Source: Spirochaetales bacterium (GTDB lineage Bacteria > Spirochaetota > Leptospiria > Leptospirales > Leptonemataceae). Taken from it: DNA of 64,000 nt. The stretch is taken from assembly GCA_024233935.1 (NCBI GenBank), contig JACKOY010000003.1:369189-433188 (forward strand), read 5' to 3'. Both the position numbers and the translations under genes were made by a program. The notes beneath the pieces are model-generated. The model worked only from the letters and a program-made list of their open reading frames with translations. It was not told the DNA's origin and did no database searches. Positions 1-8,351 of this stretch are shown here, one piece after another. The first letter of the stretch is position 1; the number at the start of each line of letters is the position of its first letter.

Positions 1-2384
1 ACGGAACGCCGCGTTACCCGCGCCAGTTCGATGGCATACAAAAGATCGCCCGGATCGTCATGCAATAGAACAACCCCGGCGCGCTCCATGGAAAGCGGCG
101 CGCCCCTCGACACGACCACTCCGACATCCGCGCGGGCCAGGGCGGGGGCATCGTTAAAACCGTCACCGACCATACAAACCCCGGAACCGTTCAGCCGCGC
201 TTCTTCAATGGCGTGTACTTTTTGTTCTGGAAGCAATCGGGCAAAGATCTCATGATTCTTAAGACCAATCTCGGCCCCAATGCGCCGGGCAGGTTTCATG
301 GCGTCGCCGGTAAGCATGGTCGGCTGCAACCCGGAGCGGCGCACACCTGCGATCAGCCCGGAAGCGCCCGGGCGCACTTCGTCCCGCAGGGCAAACAAGG
401 CCAGCACCTGTCGACGATCGCAAAGTGCAAGAATGCTGTGCTCCGAAAATTCCCGGGAAAAATCGTGGATACAATCACGATCCGTTGCCCGAACGTTCGC
501 CGCCGCAAAACGTACGTCGCCCAGGCGATAGGCTCCGCCATCGGGCGATCGCAAAAGAATGCCCCGCCCGGGCACCGTACGGCGACGCCCTTTCGCCGGC
601 GAAGCTTCGGGAAAGTGGGCCACGCTTTCGCGAAGCGCAACTCCCATGGGATGTAGGGTGTCTTCTTCCATGTATTCGACCAGGGCGCGTACGCGCGCAT
701 CACTGGCGAAAAGACGCACACCCGGGACCGTCGGCCGACCACGCGTAAGTGTGCCCGTCTTGTCAAAAAACACATTGCGAATGGCGGACAGACGGTCGAG
801 CACGCCGCCATCACGAATCAAAAGCCCATGACGCAAAGCCAGATAGATCGCGGCCCCCCTGGCCGTCGGCGCCGCAAGGGCCAGAGCACAAGGGCAACTC
901 ACGATCAAAACGGCAACCAGCGGCAGAAGCGCCGCTCCAAAATCCAGCCCGGCAACCAAATACCAGTAGGCGAAAGACGAAAATGCAATGGTCGCGATCC
1001 CGAAAAGAAAACGCGGGATGAGGCGGCCCAGAGTGCGATCACGATTTAGATCGGCCGCGTGCGGGTCGCTTGCCAGCCGGGCAAGCACGGCCAGAGAACT
1101 CTCGGCGGGGTTTGCGCTGACGCGCATAACCGCGCGGCCTTCGATCACGACCGAACCCGCAAGCAGGCGCGCGCCGGTTTCACGAAAGACCGGCCGCGAT
1201 TCTCCGGTCAGCACGGATTCGTCCACGCCAAAGACTCCATCGCGAAGCGCAAGCAGGCTGCCGTCGGCCGGAACGTGCTCGCCAGGCTCCAGCAGCACCA
1301 GGTCTCCCACGCGCAGGGCGGCGTTCTGGCAAACCGAAAACGGCGCGTGCAGATCCCGATCGGGATGCAGGCTGCGTCGATTGAGTCGACGGCAGGTTTC
1401 AGGTAGTGGCCGAACCAGCGCTTCCATGCGCTCGCGCTGACGCAGGCGCGCCCGACACTCCAGGTAACGACCCACAAGCAGAAAAAAAACGATCATAACG
1501 ACGCTGTCAAAATACACGATGGCGCTGCCCTGAAAAAACGCCACGATTGAGTACGCATATGCCGACGTGATACCGGCGCTGACCAGCAGGTCCATGCCCG
1601 GGGGTCCTCCGCGCAGAAGCCCCCGCCAGCCACGGTGAAAGATGCGCGCGCAATAAAAATAGACCGGAGTGGCGAGTAGAAACTGCATCCACTCAAACAG
1701 GCGACGAAATTCCGGACTCACAGAGCCGTCGAAGTACCCGGACCAGAGCGCAATCGACAACATCATGATATTTCCTGCCGCGAACCCGGCAACCACCAGC
1801 CGCCAGAGCAGATTGCGGCACTGTTCCTGGAGTGCACGGGATGGGGAATCGGCCCGCACCGGACGCGCTTCGTAACCGACGGAGGCCAACAGCGCCACGA
1901 TATCGGACAGGCGCACGCTTTCGGGCTCGAACACAACCCGGGCCCGGCCGCTTTCATAGTCCACCTGAGCTTCGCGGACGCCGTGCAGGCGTAAAAGCAG
2001 GCGCTCGTTTAAATAGACGCAGGACGGACAATGGATACCAACGATGTCGAGGCGCGCTGCGAGCAGTCCGGGACCTTCCGATTCCGCGTAGGGATTTTCC
2101 AGTTCGGGCAGGTCGTATTGGTCGGCCTGCATCGCGCCCGAACGCACTTTCGGCGCCGCTGCGGTCCGGTTTTCATAGTAAGAACCTTCACCGGCATCCA
2201 GAATGATCTCACAGGCCATGAGACAGCCGGAGCAGCAAAATTGCCGTTCCTCTCCCAGAAGAGTCCGGCGGTGGGTACGCCCGGTCCGCAGGGGTTCCTG
2301 GCAATGGTAACAGCGGGCTGCAGTGGCTACGGACACGGTCTCGTTCAGCGCGCGAATCTCACGCTGCCATAAGAAGTAACGCAT
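1..2384 (-). CDS. ccoI: Copper-translocating P1B-type ATPase, CcoI/FixI type (3' end cut by window edge)
   Basis: This is a membrane copper exporter that supplies copper for cbb3 oxidase assembly. The N-terminus has a Cys-rich metal-binding segment (CYHC near residue 25, CCSGC near 50) typical of CcoI/FixI, then an HMA-like CPSC pair near residue 119. Further on are the actuator TGES, the membrane CPC metal site, the phosphorylation motif DKTGTLT, an HP motif and GDGFNDAP. About 794 codons are visible, close to the usual family length, so only a few C-terminal residues are missing. ATG at 2384 is the first start that precedes the Cys-rich domain. The gene diverges from ccoN, sharing a 68-bp intergenic region, which supports a cbb3 assembly role over general copper resistance. 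Confidence 0.88.
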   Translation of the reverse strand, partial: MRYFLWQREIRALNETVSVATAARCYHCQEPLRTGRTHRRTLLGEERQFCCSGCLMACEIILDAGEGSYYENRTAAAPKVRSGAMQADQYDLPELENPYAESEGPGLLAARLDIVGIHCPSCVYLNERLLLRLHGVREAQVDYESGRARVVFEPESVRLSDIVALLASVGYEARPVRADSPSRALQEQCRNLLWRLVVAGFAAGNIMMLSIALWSGYFDGSVSPEFRRLFEWMQFLLATPVYFYCARIFHRGWRGLLRGGPPGMDLLVSAGITSAYAYSIVAFFQGSAIVYFDSVVMIVFFLLVGRYLECRARLRQRERMEALVRPLPETCRRLNRRSLHPDRDLHAPFSVCQNAALRVGDLVLLEPGEHVPADGSLLALRDGVFGVDESVLTGESRPVFRETGARLLAGSVVIEGRAVMRVSANPAESSLAVLARLASDPHAADLNRDRTLGRLIPRFLFGIATIAFSSFAYWYLVAGLDFGAALLPLVAVLIVSCPCALALAAPTARGAAIYLALRHGLLIRDGGVLDRLSAIRNVFFDKTGTLTRGRPTVPGVRLFASDARVRALVEYMEEDTLHPMGVALRESVAHFPEASPAKGRRRTVPGRGILLRSPDGGAYRLGDVRFAAANVRATDRDCIHDFSREFSEHSILALCDRRQVLALFALRDEVRPGASGLIAGVRRSGLQPTMLTGDAMKPARRIGAEIGLKNHEIFARLLPEQKVHAIEEARLNGSGVCMVGDGFNDAPALARADVGVVVSRGAPLSMERAGVVLLHDDPGDLLYAIELARVTRRS

Positions 2385-2402
2385 GCGCAATGCGTGTCCA
2401 CT

Positions 2403-2416
2403 ATGACACGAATCAT
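2403..2416. promoter_or_regulatory. Possible FNR/CRP-family operator between ccoI and ccoN
   Basis: The sequence ATGACACGAATCAT has dyad symmetry of the form TGA-N6-TCA, the spacing of FNR half-sites (TTGAT-N4-ATCAA). The left half-site deviates at two positions and the right at one. It lies in the short divergent intergenic region where a regulator could act on both ccoI and the ccoNOQPGH operon. FNR-type control of cbb3 operons is well known. The site itself is a weak match. Confidence 0.35.
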
Positions 2417-2452
2417 GGTAAGTTCTGGAAGCCCCGGTCAGAATCCGCGACC

Positions 2453-3874
2453 ATGAGTGAGAAGCAGCCAACGTACAACGAAACGGTTGTCAAAGGTTTT
2501 ATGATTTCGGCCATTGTGTGGGGCGCAACGGCCATGACCGTGGGGCTCCTGGCGGCCCTGCAGTTGGTTTTTCCGGCCCTGAACCTGGACCTGCCCTACA
2601 CGTCTTTCGGTCGCATTCGGCCGTTGCATACAAACGCGGCGATCTTCGGCTTTGCGCTTTCGATCGTGTTTGCGGCGGTCTACCATTCCATTCAACGCCT
2701 GTTGCGCACACGACTGTTTTCGAATGCGCTGGCGATGATTCATCTGGTGCTCTACAATCTTACGATCGTGGGCGCTGCGGTGACCCTGGTTCTGGGCTAT
2801 AGCCAGAGCAAGGAATACGCCGAACTGGAATGGCCCCTGGACCTGTTGATCGCGTTCTGGTGGGTGATCTTTATGATCAACTTTTTCGGAACGATCGCTA
2901 TTCGCAAAGAAAAGCAGATGTATGTTGCGATCTGGTTCTACATGGCCTCGGTGATTACGATCCCGATTCTGTTCATTGTGAACAATCTCGCGATCCCGGT
3001 TGAGCTCTTTAAGTCGTACTCGGTCTTCTCGGGTGTGTTTGATGCCAACGTGCAATGGTGGTACGGCCACAATGCGGTCGCCTTCGTGCTCACGACGCCG
3101 TTTCTGGGTATCATGTACTACTACTTCCCCAAGCATATCAATCAGCCGATTTATTCGCATCGGCTTTCGATCGTGCATTTCTGGTCGCTGATTTTTATCT
3201 ATATTTGGGCGGGACCGCACCACCTGCTGTATTCACCGCTTCCGGACTGGGCCCAATCTCTGGGAACCGCCTTCAGCATCATGCTGATTCTGCCCTCCTG
3301 GGGTGGCATGTTAAACGGCTTTCTGACCCTGACTCAGGCCAAAGAACGCATCCAAACCGACGCCATTGTGAAGTTCTTTTTGGTCGGCATCACCTTTTAC
3401 GGCATGTCCACTTTCGAAGGCCCCATGATGTCCATCAAGACCATCAACAGCCTGTCGCACTTCAATGACTGGACCATCGGTCACGTGCACAGCGGCGCCC
3501 TCGGTTGGGTGGGTTTCATGAGCTTTGCGATGCTGTACTATCTTGTTCCACGCATCTGGAAGAAGAAGCTGTACTCCGAACGACTGGCCAACACGCACTT
3601 CTGGCTCGGCACGTTGGGAATTCTGCTCTACGTAATCTCCATGTGGATATCGGGCGTTACCGAAGGAGCGATGTGGCGCGCGATTGACGAAAACGGGCAA
3701 CTGGCCTACCCGCACTGGATTTCGATTACAGAAGTGCTCTGGCCTTTCCGGGGCTTTCGTGCGCTCGGCGGCGCCCTGTACCTCAGCGGCGTCATTATCA
3801 TGATCTACAACTTCATCAAGACCGTACGCGGTGGCGGGGCAGAGGCTTCTGCTCCCGTCCCGCAGGCAGCGTAA
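2453..3874 (+). CDS. ccoN: Cytochrome c oxidase cbb3-type, subunit I (CcoN)
   Basis: This is the catalytic subunit, which reduces O2 at a haem b3-CuB centre in the inner membrane. All expected His ligands are visible: HTNAAIFGF for low-spin haem b, WWYGHNAVAF for the first CuB ligand with its cross-linking Tyr region, WAGPHHLLY for the paired CuB ligands, and GHVHSGALGW for the haem axial ligands. ATG 2453 gives 473 aa, the usual CcoN length. An upstream in-frame ATG at 2390 would add 21 residues with no family resemblance and would cover the putative operator. It is the first gene of a tight operon; ccoO follows after 13 bp. Confidence 0.96.
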   Translation: MSEKQPTYNETVVKGFMISAIVWGATAMTVGLLAALQLVFPALNLDLPYTSFGRIRPLHTNAAIFGFALSIVFAAVYHSIQRLLRTRLFSNALAMIHLVLYNLTIVGAAVTLVLGYSQSKEYAELEWPLDLLIAFWWVIFMINFFGTIAIRKEKQMYVAIWFYMASVITIPILFIVNNLAIPVELFKSYSVFSGVFDANVQWWYGHNAVAFVLTTPFLGIMYYYFPKHINQPIYSHRLSIVHFWSLIFIYIWAGPHHLLYSPLPDWAQSLGTAFSIMLILPSWGGMLNGFLTLTQAKERIQTDAIVKFFLVGITFYGMSTFEGPMMSIKTINSLSHFNDWTIGHVHSGALGWVGFMSFAMLYYLVPRIWKKKLYSERLANTHFWLGTLGILLYVISMWISGVTEGAMWRAIDENGQLAYPHWISITEVLWPFRGFRALGGALYLSGVIIMIYNFIKTVRGGGAEASAPVPQAA

Positions 3875-3887
3875 GGCGGAGGCAAAC

Positions 3888-4538
3888 GTGGCAGGACTAT
3901 CTGATAAACATACCGAAATCGAATCGCGGGGCATCCTGTTTCCGATTCTGGTTACGATGGCAATTCTGGTGGGCGGTCTCGTTACCGTGGTGCCCCCCTT
4001 CTTTCTCAGCCAGACCATTACGCCCATTGCGAGCGTAACGCCGTACTCGGCTCTGGAACTGGCCGGGCGTGACGTGTATATTGCCGAAGGCTGTAACAAC
4101 TGCCATTCGCAGCTCATACGTCCGTTCAAGTGGGAAACCGATCGCTTCGATCCAACCCGGGCCTACGGGGACGCGCCCTACAGCAAAGGCGGCGAGTTCG
4201 TATACGACCATCCGTTTCTGTGGGGTTCAAAACGCACCGGACCGGACCTGGCGCACGAGTCACAAATCCAGCCCTCGGCCGAGTGGCATCGCACGCACCT
4301 GATGAATCCGCGGGAAACATCGCCCAATTCGATCATGCCCGCGTATCCCTGGCTCTTTGAGAATCAGCTCGATCCGGCCAGCGTAACCGCTCGCATGGAG
4401 GCGCTGCGCACAATCGGTGTGCCCTACAGTGACGCCGACGTCGCAGGGGCTGCCGCTCTTGTGAGTGGCAAGACCGAAGGCGACGCAATGATCGCCTACC
4501 TTTTGAAACTGGGCCGCGATACGGCCAATCTGGAGTAG
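3888..4538 (+). CDS. ccoO: Cytochrome c oxidase cbb3-type, subunit II (CcoO), monohaem cytochrome c
   Basis: This membrane-anchored cytochrome c passes electrons to CcoN. The N-terminal TM segment (about residues 14-38) is followed by the haem c motif GCNNCHSQ, then the conserved RPF and WGSKRTGPDLA segments and MPAYPWLF, which carries the likely Met ligand. The start is taken as GTG 3888 because a purine-rich Shine-Dalgarno (gcggagg) lies 5-6 bases upstream; an open frame upstream overlaps the end of ccoN. The product is 216 aa, typical for the family. The next gene, ccoQ, begins 3 bp after the stop. Confidence 0.96.
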   Translation: MAGLSDKHTEIESRGILFPILVTMAILVGGLVTVVPPFFLSQTITPIASVTPYSALELAGRDVYIAEGCNNCHSQLIRPFKWETDRFDPTRAYGDAPYSKGGEFVYDHPFLWGSKRTGPDLAHESQIQPSAEWHRTHLMNPRETSPNSIMPAYPWLFENQLDPASVTARMEALRTIGVPYSDADVAGAAALVSGKTEGDAMIAYLLKLGRDTANLE

Positions 4539-4541
4539 GAA

Positions 4542-4694
4542 ATGAGCCACGAAGAGATCCTTCTGTACTACAAAATCTTTCGGGTGGGGCTGCTCGCGGT
4601 AGTCCTGTACGGAATCATAGCATACGTTTACTTTTCAAAGCGCAGCAAGACGATGGAGCTGCCGGCACGACGCATGCTCGAGGAGAACGATTGA
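4542..4694 (+). CDS. ccoQ: CcoQ/FixQ small cbb3 oxidase subunit
   Basis: This 50-aa protein sits between ccoO and ccoP. It has one hydrophobic segment (about residues 14-32) bounded by charged ends, and YFSKR after the membrane segment, as in CcoQ. CcoQ stabilises the interaction of CcoP with the core complex. The stop codon overlaps the ccoP start (TGATG), showing translational coupling. The assignment is by position, size and topology, because CcoQ sequences diverge widely. Confidence 0.85.
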   Translation: MSHEEILLYYKIFRVGLLAVVLYGIIAYVYFSKRSKTMELPARRMLEEND

Positions 4695-5245
4695 TGAGTC
4701 ACGACGCAGATAAAGAGTTCGACGGCATTCGTCAGGCTGACAATAAGCTGCCGCTGTGGTACACGGTTTCATTCATTGGCACTCTGATCATTGGGTTGGT
4801 CTACTTGCTGTACTATCATGTGTTCACAGACTGGTCCCAGGCGTCGCAGTACGCCGAACAGGTGGCACACCACGAAGAACAGTTTCCGGGCGGAAGCCCG
4901 GTGGAATCGGGTGTGGTCGGAAATCCGTTTCGGGGCGACGCGGCGGCGATCCAGGCCGGTCAGGAGACCTTCGTGGCCGTTTGCGGCGCCTGCCACAAGG
5001 CGGACGGCACCGGACTGGTCGGACCCAACCTGACCGACGACCAATGGTTGCACGGCAACTCCGAACAAGAAGTCTACACGGTGATCATGGAAGGTCTGTT
5101 GCAGCCTGATCAGTGGCTGCAGCAGCCGGCCAAAGGGCCCATGCCGGCGCACAAAGCAAGCCTGGGATCGACCCGGGTCTGGCAGGTCATCGCGTATCTC
5201 GAAGACCACAACCAGAATATCGAGGTGCCCGCTTCAACCGAATGA
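4694..5245 (+). CDS. ccoP: Cytochrome c oxidase cbb3-type, subunit III (CcoP), apparently monohaem
   Basis: The protein is a membrane-anchored cytochrome c of 183 aa. It has an N-terminal cytoplasmic stretch, a TM segment (about residues 21-42) ending in the WSQ region, then one cytochrome c domain with a single CxxCH motif (CGACH). MPAH and the C-terminal VIAYLEDHN helix match the cytochrome c class I fold. Classical CcoP has two CxxCH motifs and is about 300 aa, so this is a short single-haem form. The start overlaps the ccoQ stop, and the stop overlaps the ccoG start (ATGA). Confidence 0.92.
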   Translation: MSHDADKEFDGIRQADNKLPLWYTVSFIGTLIIGLVYLLYYHVFTDWSQASQYAEQVAHHEEQFPGGSPVESGVVGNPFRGDAAAIQAGQETFVAVCGACHKADGTGLVGPNLTDDQWLHGNSEQEVYTVIMEGLLQPDQWLQQPAKGPMPAHKASLGSTRVWQVIAYLEDHNQNIEVPASTE

Positions 5246-6606
5246 TTGTCGCACGCAAAATACTCGGCGACCTGGGGCGCCTGCGCGGTCGCGTGCGGGT
5301 TGCCCTGCTTGTTATCTACCTGGTCATACCCTGGCTGACCTGGAACGGGCGCCCGTTTGTATTGCTCGACATCGCCCATCGGAAGTTCTACTTTCCGGGC
5401 GCCGTCTTCTGGCCCCAGGAGTTCTACTATCTGCTTTTGGTGGTCATGTCTCTGGGCCTTTCTCTGTTCCTGTTCACTTCTCTATTCGGAAGGATGTGGT
5501 GTGGCTGGGCCTGCCCGCAGACCGTCTACACGGAGCTATTCGATACAGTGGCCCGAATCGTGAGTCCTCGCTTCGGCAAGGCATCTCAGAAGAATTGGGA
5601 AAAGATAGTCGTGGTGACGGCGTGGGTTTTGCTATCGGCGTTTCTCACGTTTCATTTCATCTCCTACTTTGTCGGCGCCCGCACGATGCTTTCCGAACTT
5701 GCAAGCGCGGGCCCGCAGCTTTTGTCAGAATCGGTCTGGCCGTACTTCTGGATCGCCATCACGGGACTTTTCTATTTTGATTTGGGTATCTTTCGGCACA
5801 ACTTCTGTGTCTACCTCTGTCCGTATGCGCGATTTCAGTCTGTAATGCTGGACCGTGATTCCCTGGTCATCGCCTACGATAGCCATCGCGGCGACCCAAA
5901 GCGAACGCGCAAAATCAAACCCGGGGACCCGGCCGAAAAGGAATTTGGAGACTGCACGGGTTGCCTGAAGTGTGTCCAGGTCTGCCCGACGGGCATCGAT
6001 ATTCGAAATGGCCTGCAGGTAGCCTGCATCAACTGCGCGCACTGTGTGGACGCCTGTCGGGAGGAGATGGCCTCTTACGAAAAGGAGACCCTGGTGGGCT
6101 ATTCTTCGCTGCGCTTTTTTGAGGAGCGCAAGGAGCATCGTTTCGTGCGGCCGCGGACGTTGATTTACGGAACCGCTTTGACGGCCGTCGTGGCGGTGTT
6201 TGGCATCCTGCTCGGGAATCGCCTGCCGCTGAATCTTTCGGTCATACGCGATCGAACCGTGCTGCCCTTTGTGCTGAACAACCAGGCCCAAAACGTCTAT
6301 GAAGTCGATGTCGCCAATATGCGAGAAGTGTCCGATGCCCTGGAACTGGAGGCCGAACTTCTAGAAGGGCAGGAACTCGTGGCCGGCAGTATTGAGGCCC
6401 GTCTGGGGGAAAACCCCATATCCGTCCAGGCCAACGAACTGCGACCGGTGCGGGTGATTGTGCAGGCGCCGGTGGCGGAGAATGTCGTTGGCCGTCACAA
6501 TCTACGGATTCGATTCAAGTTGCGTTCAGAGAGCGATCCTGATCTTTACGTGGAGCGCGAGAGTCTGTTCACGATTGATGCGCCCGAGGCGACGCCGCAG
6601 TCATGA
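5242..6606 (+). CDS. ccoG: cbb3 oxidase assembly protein CcoG (polyferredoxin-like membrane protein)
   Basis: CcoG is a membrane iron-sulfur protein that reduces Cu(II) during cbb3 biogenesis. Here it is 454 aa with several TM segments, the conserved MWCGWACPQTVYTE motif near residue 90, and two ferredoxin-like 4Fe-4S clusters (CTGCLKCVQVCPTG and CINCAHCVDACRE). A C-terminal periplasmic Ig-like domain follows the last TM. The start ATG overlaps the ccoP stop by four bases, which identifies it over in-frame upstream codons inside ccoP. Confidence 0.95.
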   Translation: MIVARKILGDLGRLRGRVRVALLVIYLVIPWLTWNGRPFVLLDIAHRKFYFPGAVFWPQEFYYLLLVVMSLGLSLFLFTSLFGRMWCGWACPQTVYTELFDTVARIVSPRFGKASQKNWEKIVVVTAWVLLSAFLTFHFISYFVGARTMLSELASAGPQLLSESVWPYFWIAITGLFYFDLGIFRHNFCVYLCPYARFQSVMLDRDSLVIAYDSHRGDPKRTRKIKPGDPAEKEFGDCTGCLKCVQVCPTGIDIRNGLQVACINCAHCVDACREEMASYEKETLVGYSSLRFFEERKEHRFVRPRTLIYGTALTAVVAVFGILLGNRLPLNLSVIRDRTVLPFVLNNQAQNVYEVDVANMREVSDALELEAELLEGQELVAGSIEARLGENPISVQANELRPVRVIVQAPVAENVVGRHNLRIRFKLRSESDPDLYVERESLFTIDAPEATPQS

Positions 6607-7100
6607 CGCCCGGCACACGAAAAATGGTACGCGTCTTCAGCGGTCTGGGCGCCCTCTTTTTGACGCTTTTGATCGCGCTGGGCTTCAAGATCTACTACGC
6701 GCTCAAGACGGACCAGCCCACAATGACCGAAGATTACTATCGCATCGGTCTGGATTACGACGGTTACCGCGCCTCCCAGCGCAACTCCGCGGATCGATCG
6801 TTGAGTTTTCCAGCGCTTGAAGCCGCAACCGGCATAGCGATCGGTGACAATGAGATTGATGTTCTTTATGAAGAGCTGACACCGGGCAACGGGAGACGGC
6901 CGCTCGGTGAAGCGGATGTGCAGGTGGTGTTTTCCCGCCGGGCGACTGTAAACGAAGACGTATCCGGTCACTGCCGGACGAATGTGGAAGGTCACTGTGT
7001 ACTCGAAGTTGAGATCCCGGCCCCCGGCCCCTGGGAATATGTCATTGAGGCCCGCGACCAGCAGGGCCAGTTGCGCCACCGGGGCGCGATCGATTTGTGA
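6603..7100 (+). CDS. ccoH: FixH/CcoH-family protein
   Basis: This 165-aa protein has one N-terminal TM segment (about residues 12-33) and a periplasmic beta-rich domain. The sequence just after the membrane, DQPTMTEDYYRIGLDYD, is the hallmark region of FixH-type proteins. CcoH is needed for stable assembly of the cbb3 complex and acts with CcoI. Its start overlaps the ccoG stop (ATGA) and it ends the operon. No clear hairpin terminator is visible in the 24 bp before the convergent neighbour. Confidence 0.85.
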   Translation: MTPGTRKMVRVFSGLGALFLTLLIALGFKIYYALKTDQPTMTEDYYRIGLDYDGYRASQRNSADRSLSFPALEAATGIAIGDNEIDVLYEELTPGNGRRPLGEADVQVVFSRRATVNEDVSGHCRTNVEGHCVLEVEIPAPGPWEYVIEARDQQGQLRHRGAIDL

Positions 7101-7124
7101 TGGGCCGATCGGTAAAGCAAGGCG

Positions 7125-8216
7125 CTAAAGCAGATGCTCGCGCTCGGCACCCTGCTCTTTGATCACACTGAATAGAATGCGGTGCGCGTTCTCAGTGATG
7201 TCAATGTAACGAAACACGAAGGTGATGCCCCGCTTGGCCCGATAGGCGGAAATACGCCCTTCGCAGTTGAAGACAAAGCCCCCGGGCAACTGAAGTGTGG
7301 TGCGCCAGAGCTGCTGTTGCTTGAGAGTGCGCGCCATGGTGGCCAGCTGGTGTTCCGGCACAAAGGTAAAGGCTCGGTCGGAAATGCGCTCGGTCGTGCC
7401 ATGCAACTCCAGATGCACGGGTTCATCGGTACGTTCCGGCTTCTCTACAGCCGCGCCATCGTTTGGAGGCGTTTCGGAATCCGATTCCGTGGCGGGCATT
7501 CCGGTGAGCTTCGAATCACCGGCGATGACCTCGTCGTCCAGAATTCCGGGAGGACCCCAGGCCTCGAACACAACTGGAAGCGCCAGCTGCGTCATCAAAT
7601 GCTCTTCCCCGAAATGCTCCACCTGCCCGTTGAACTCGAAGCTCAGACCGCCCTGCCATCGGCGGGTCACCCGGCCGTGCATACGATAGCCGCCGGCGGC
7701 CCGAAACAGATACAGTGTCGCGTCTCCCCCGGGGGCCGGGCCCTCCCCTTTTTCGGCGGGCACAGAAAGCACGACGCTTTTTTCTTTACTTCCCATAATA
7801 CGGGCCAGGTGGTCTTCGCGCCCGTAGGAAACATGGCCGATCTCACCGACATGTAGATCCAGAACATCGGTGATGGCCTCATCGTAGACCTTCTCGGCGA
7901 AGAGCCGATCCATGAGTTGCACCTTCAGGTCCCCGTCGATTTCGCGATGGCTCTCCAGGTGGCGATACAGGAGGGCCCGGAGGCGCCGCGGGTTCAGTAA
8001 GACCTGCTCGGAATCTTCCCGATCGAGATCGTAAAAGAAGCTCCGCAAAACTGTCATCTGCTCGGCTCGCAGGCCGCGTTTGTTCGCGTGCCGCGACAGC
8101 AGCACCCAATGTCCATCCCGCGCATGTCGGCGACTGACCCGGATAAAAACCACGACCCCGATCAGGATCAGAATGAGCATCATGATCGTCCCGCTGATAT
8201 ACTGAACCGCGGACAT
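7125..8216 (-). CDS. Membrane-anchored PilZ/YcgR-like protein (putative)
   Basis: The 363-aa product has one N-terminal TM helix (ISGTIMMLILILIGVVVF) and a long cytoplasmic part. The centre is rich in beta strands and resembles the YcgR N-terminal/PilZ arrangement: HVGEIGHVSYG, an FRAAGGYRMHGRVTRRW stretch and a C-terminal GFVFNCEGRISAYRAKRG. No canonical RxxxR/DxSxxG c-di-GMP motif could be confirmed by eye, so PilZ is a fold-level guess. ATG 8216 is preferred because the TM helix starts directly after it; GTG 8252 is in frame and possible. The gene converges on the cco operon. Confidence 0.55.
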   Translation of the reverse strand: MSAVQYISGTIMMLILILIGVVVFIRVSRRHARDGHWVLLSRHANKRGLRAEQMTVLRSFFYDLDREDSEQVLLNPRRLRALLYRHLESHREIDGDLKVQLMDRLFAEKVYDEAITDVLDLHVGEIGHVSYGREDHLARIMGSKEKSVVLSVPAEKGEGPAPGGDATLYLFRAAGGYRMHGRVTRRWQGGLSFEFNGQVEHFGEEHLMTQLALPVVFEAWGPPGILDDEVIAGDSKLTGMPATESDSETPPNDGAAVEKPERTDEPVHLELHGTTERISDRAFTFVPEHQLATMARTLKQQQLWRTTLQLPGGFVFNCEGRISAYRAKRGITFVFRYIDITENAHRILFSVIKEQGAEREHLL

Positions 8217-8351
8217 TTCGGGCCAGTTCAGGAGGTTTCCGCCGGACTGCACGACTCCAGGCTAGTCAGGTGCGCGGCTTCTGTCGATCGTTTCTGGAGT
8301 GGGTGATTTGAATCATTGCAGGCGGGCCGCCGGCGAAGCAAACTGGGCGGT

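Noticed and set aside
2438..3223. 261-aa minus-strand ORF opposite ccoN
   Set aside because: Antisense shadow with basic, low-complexity translation; ccoN is certain on the plus strand.
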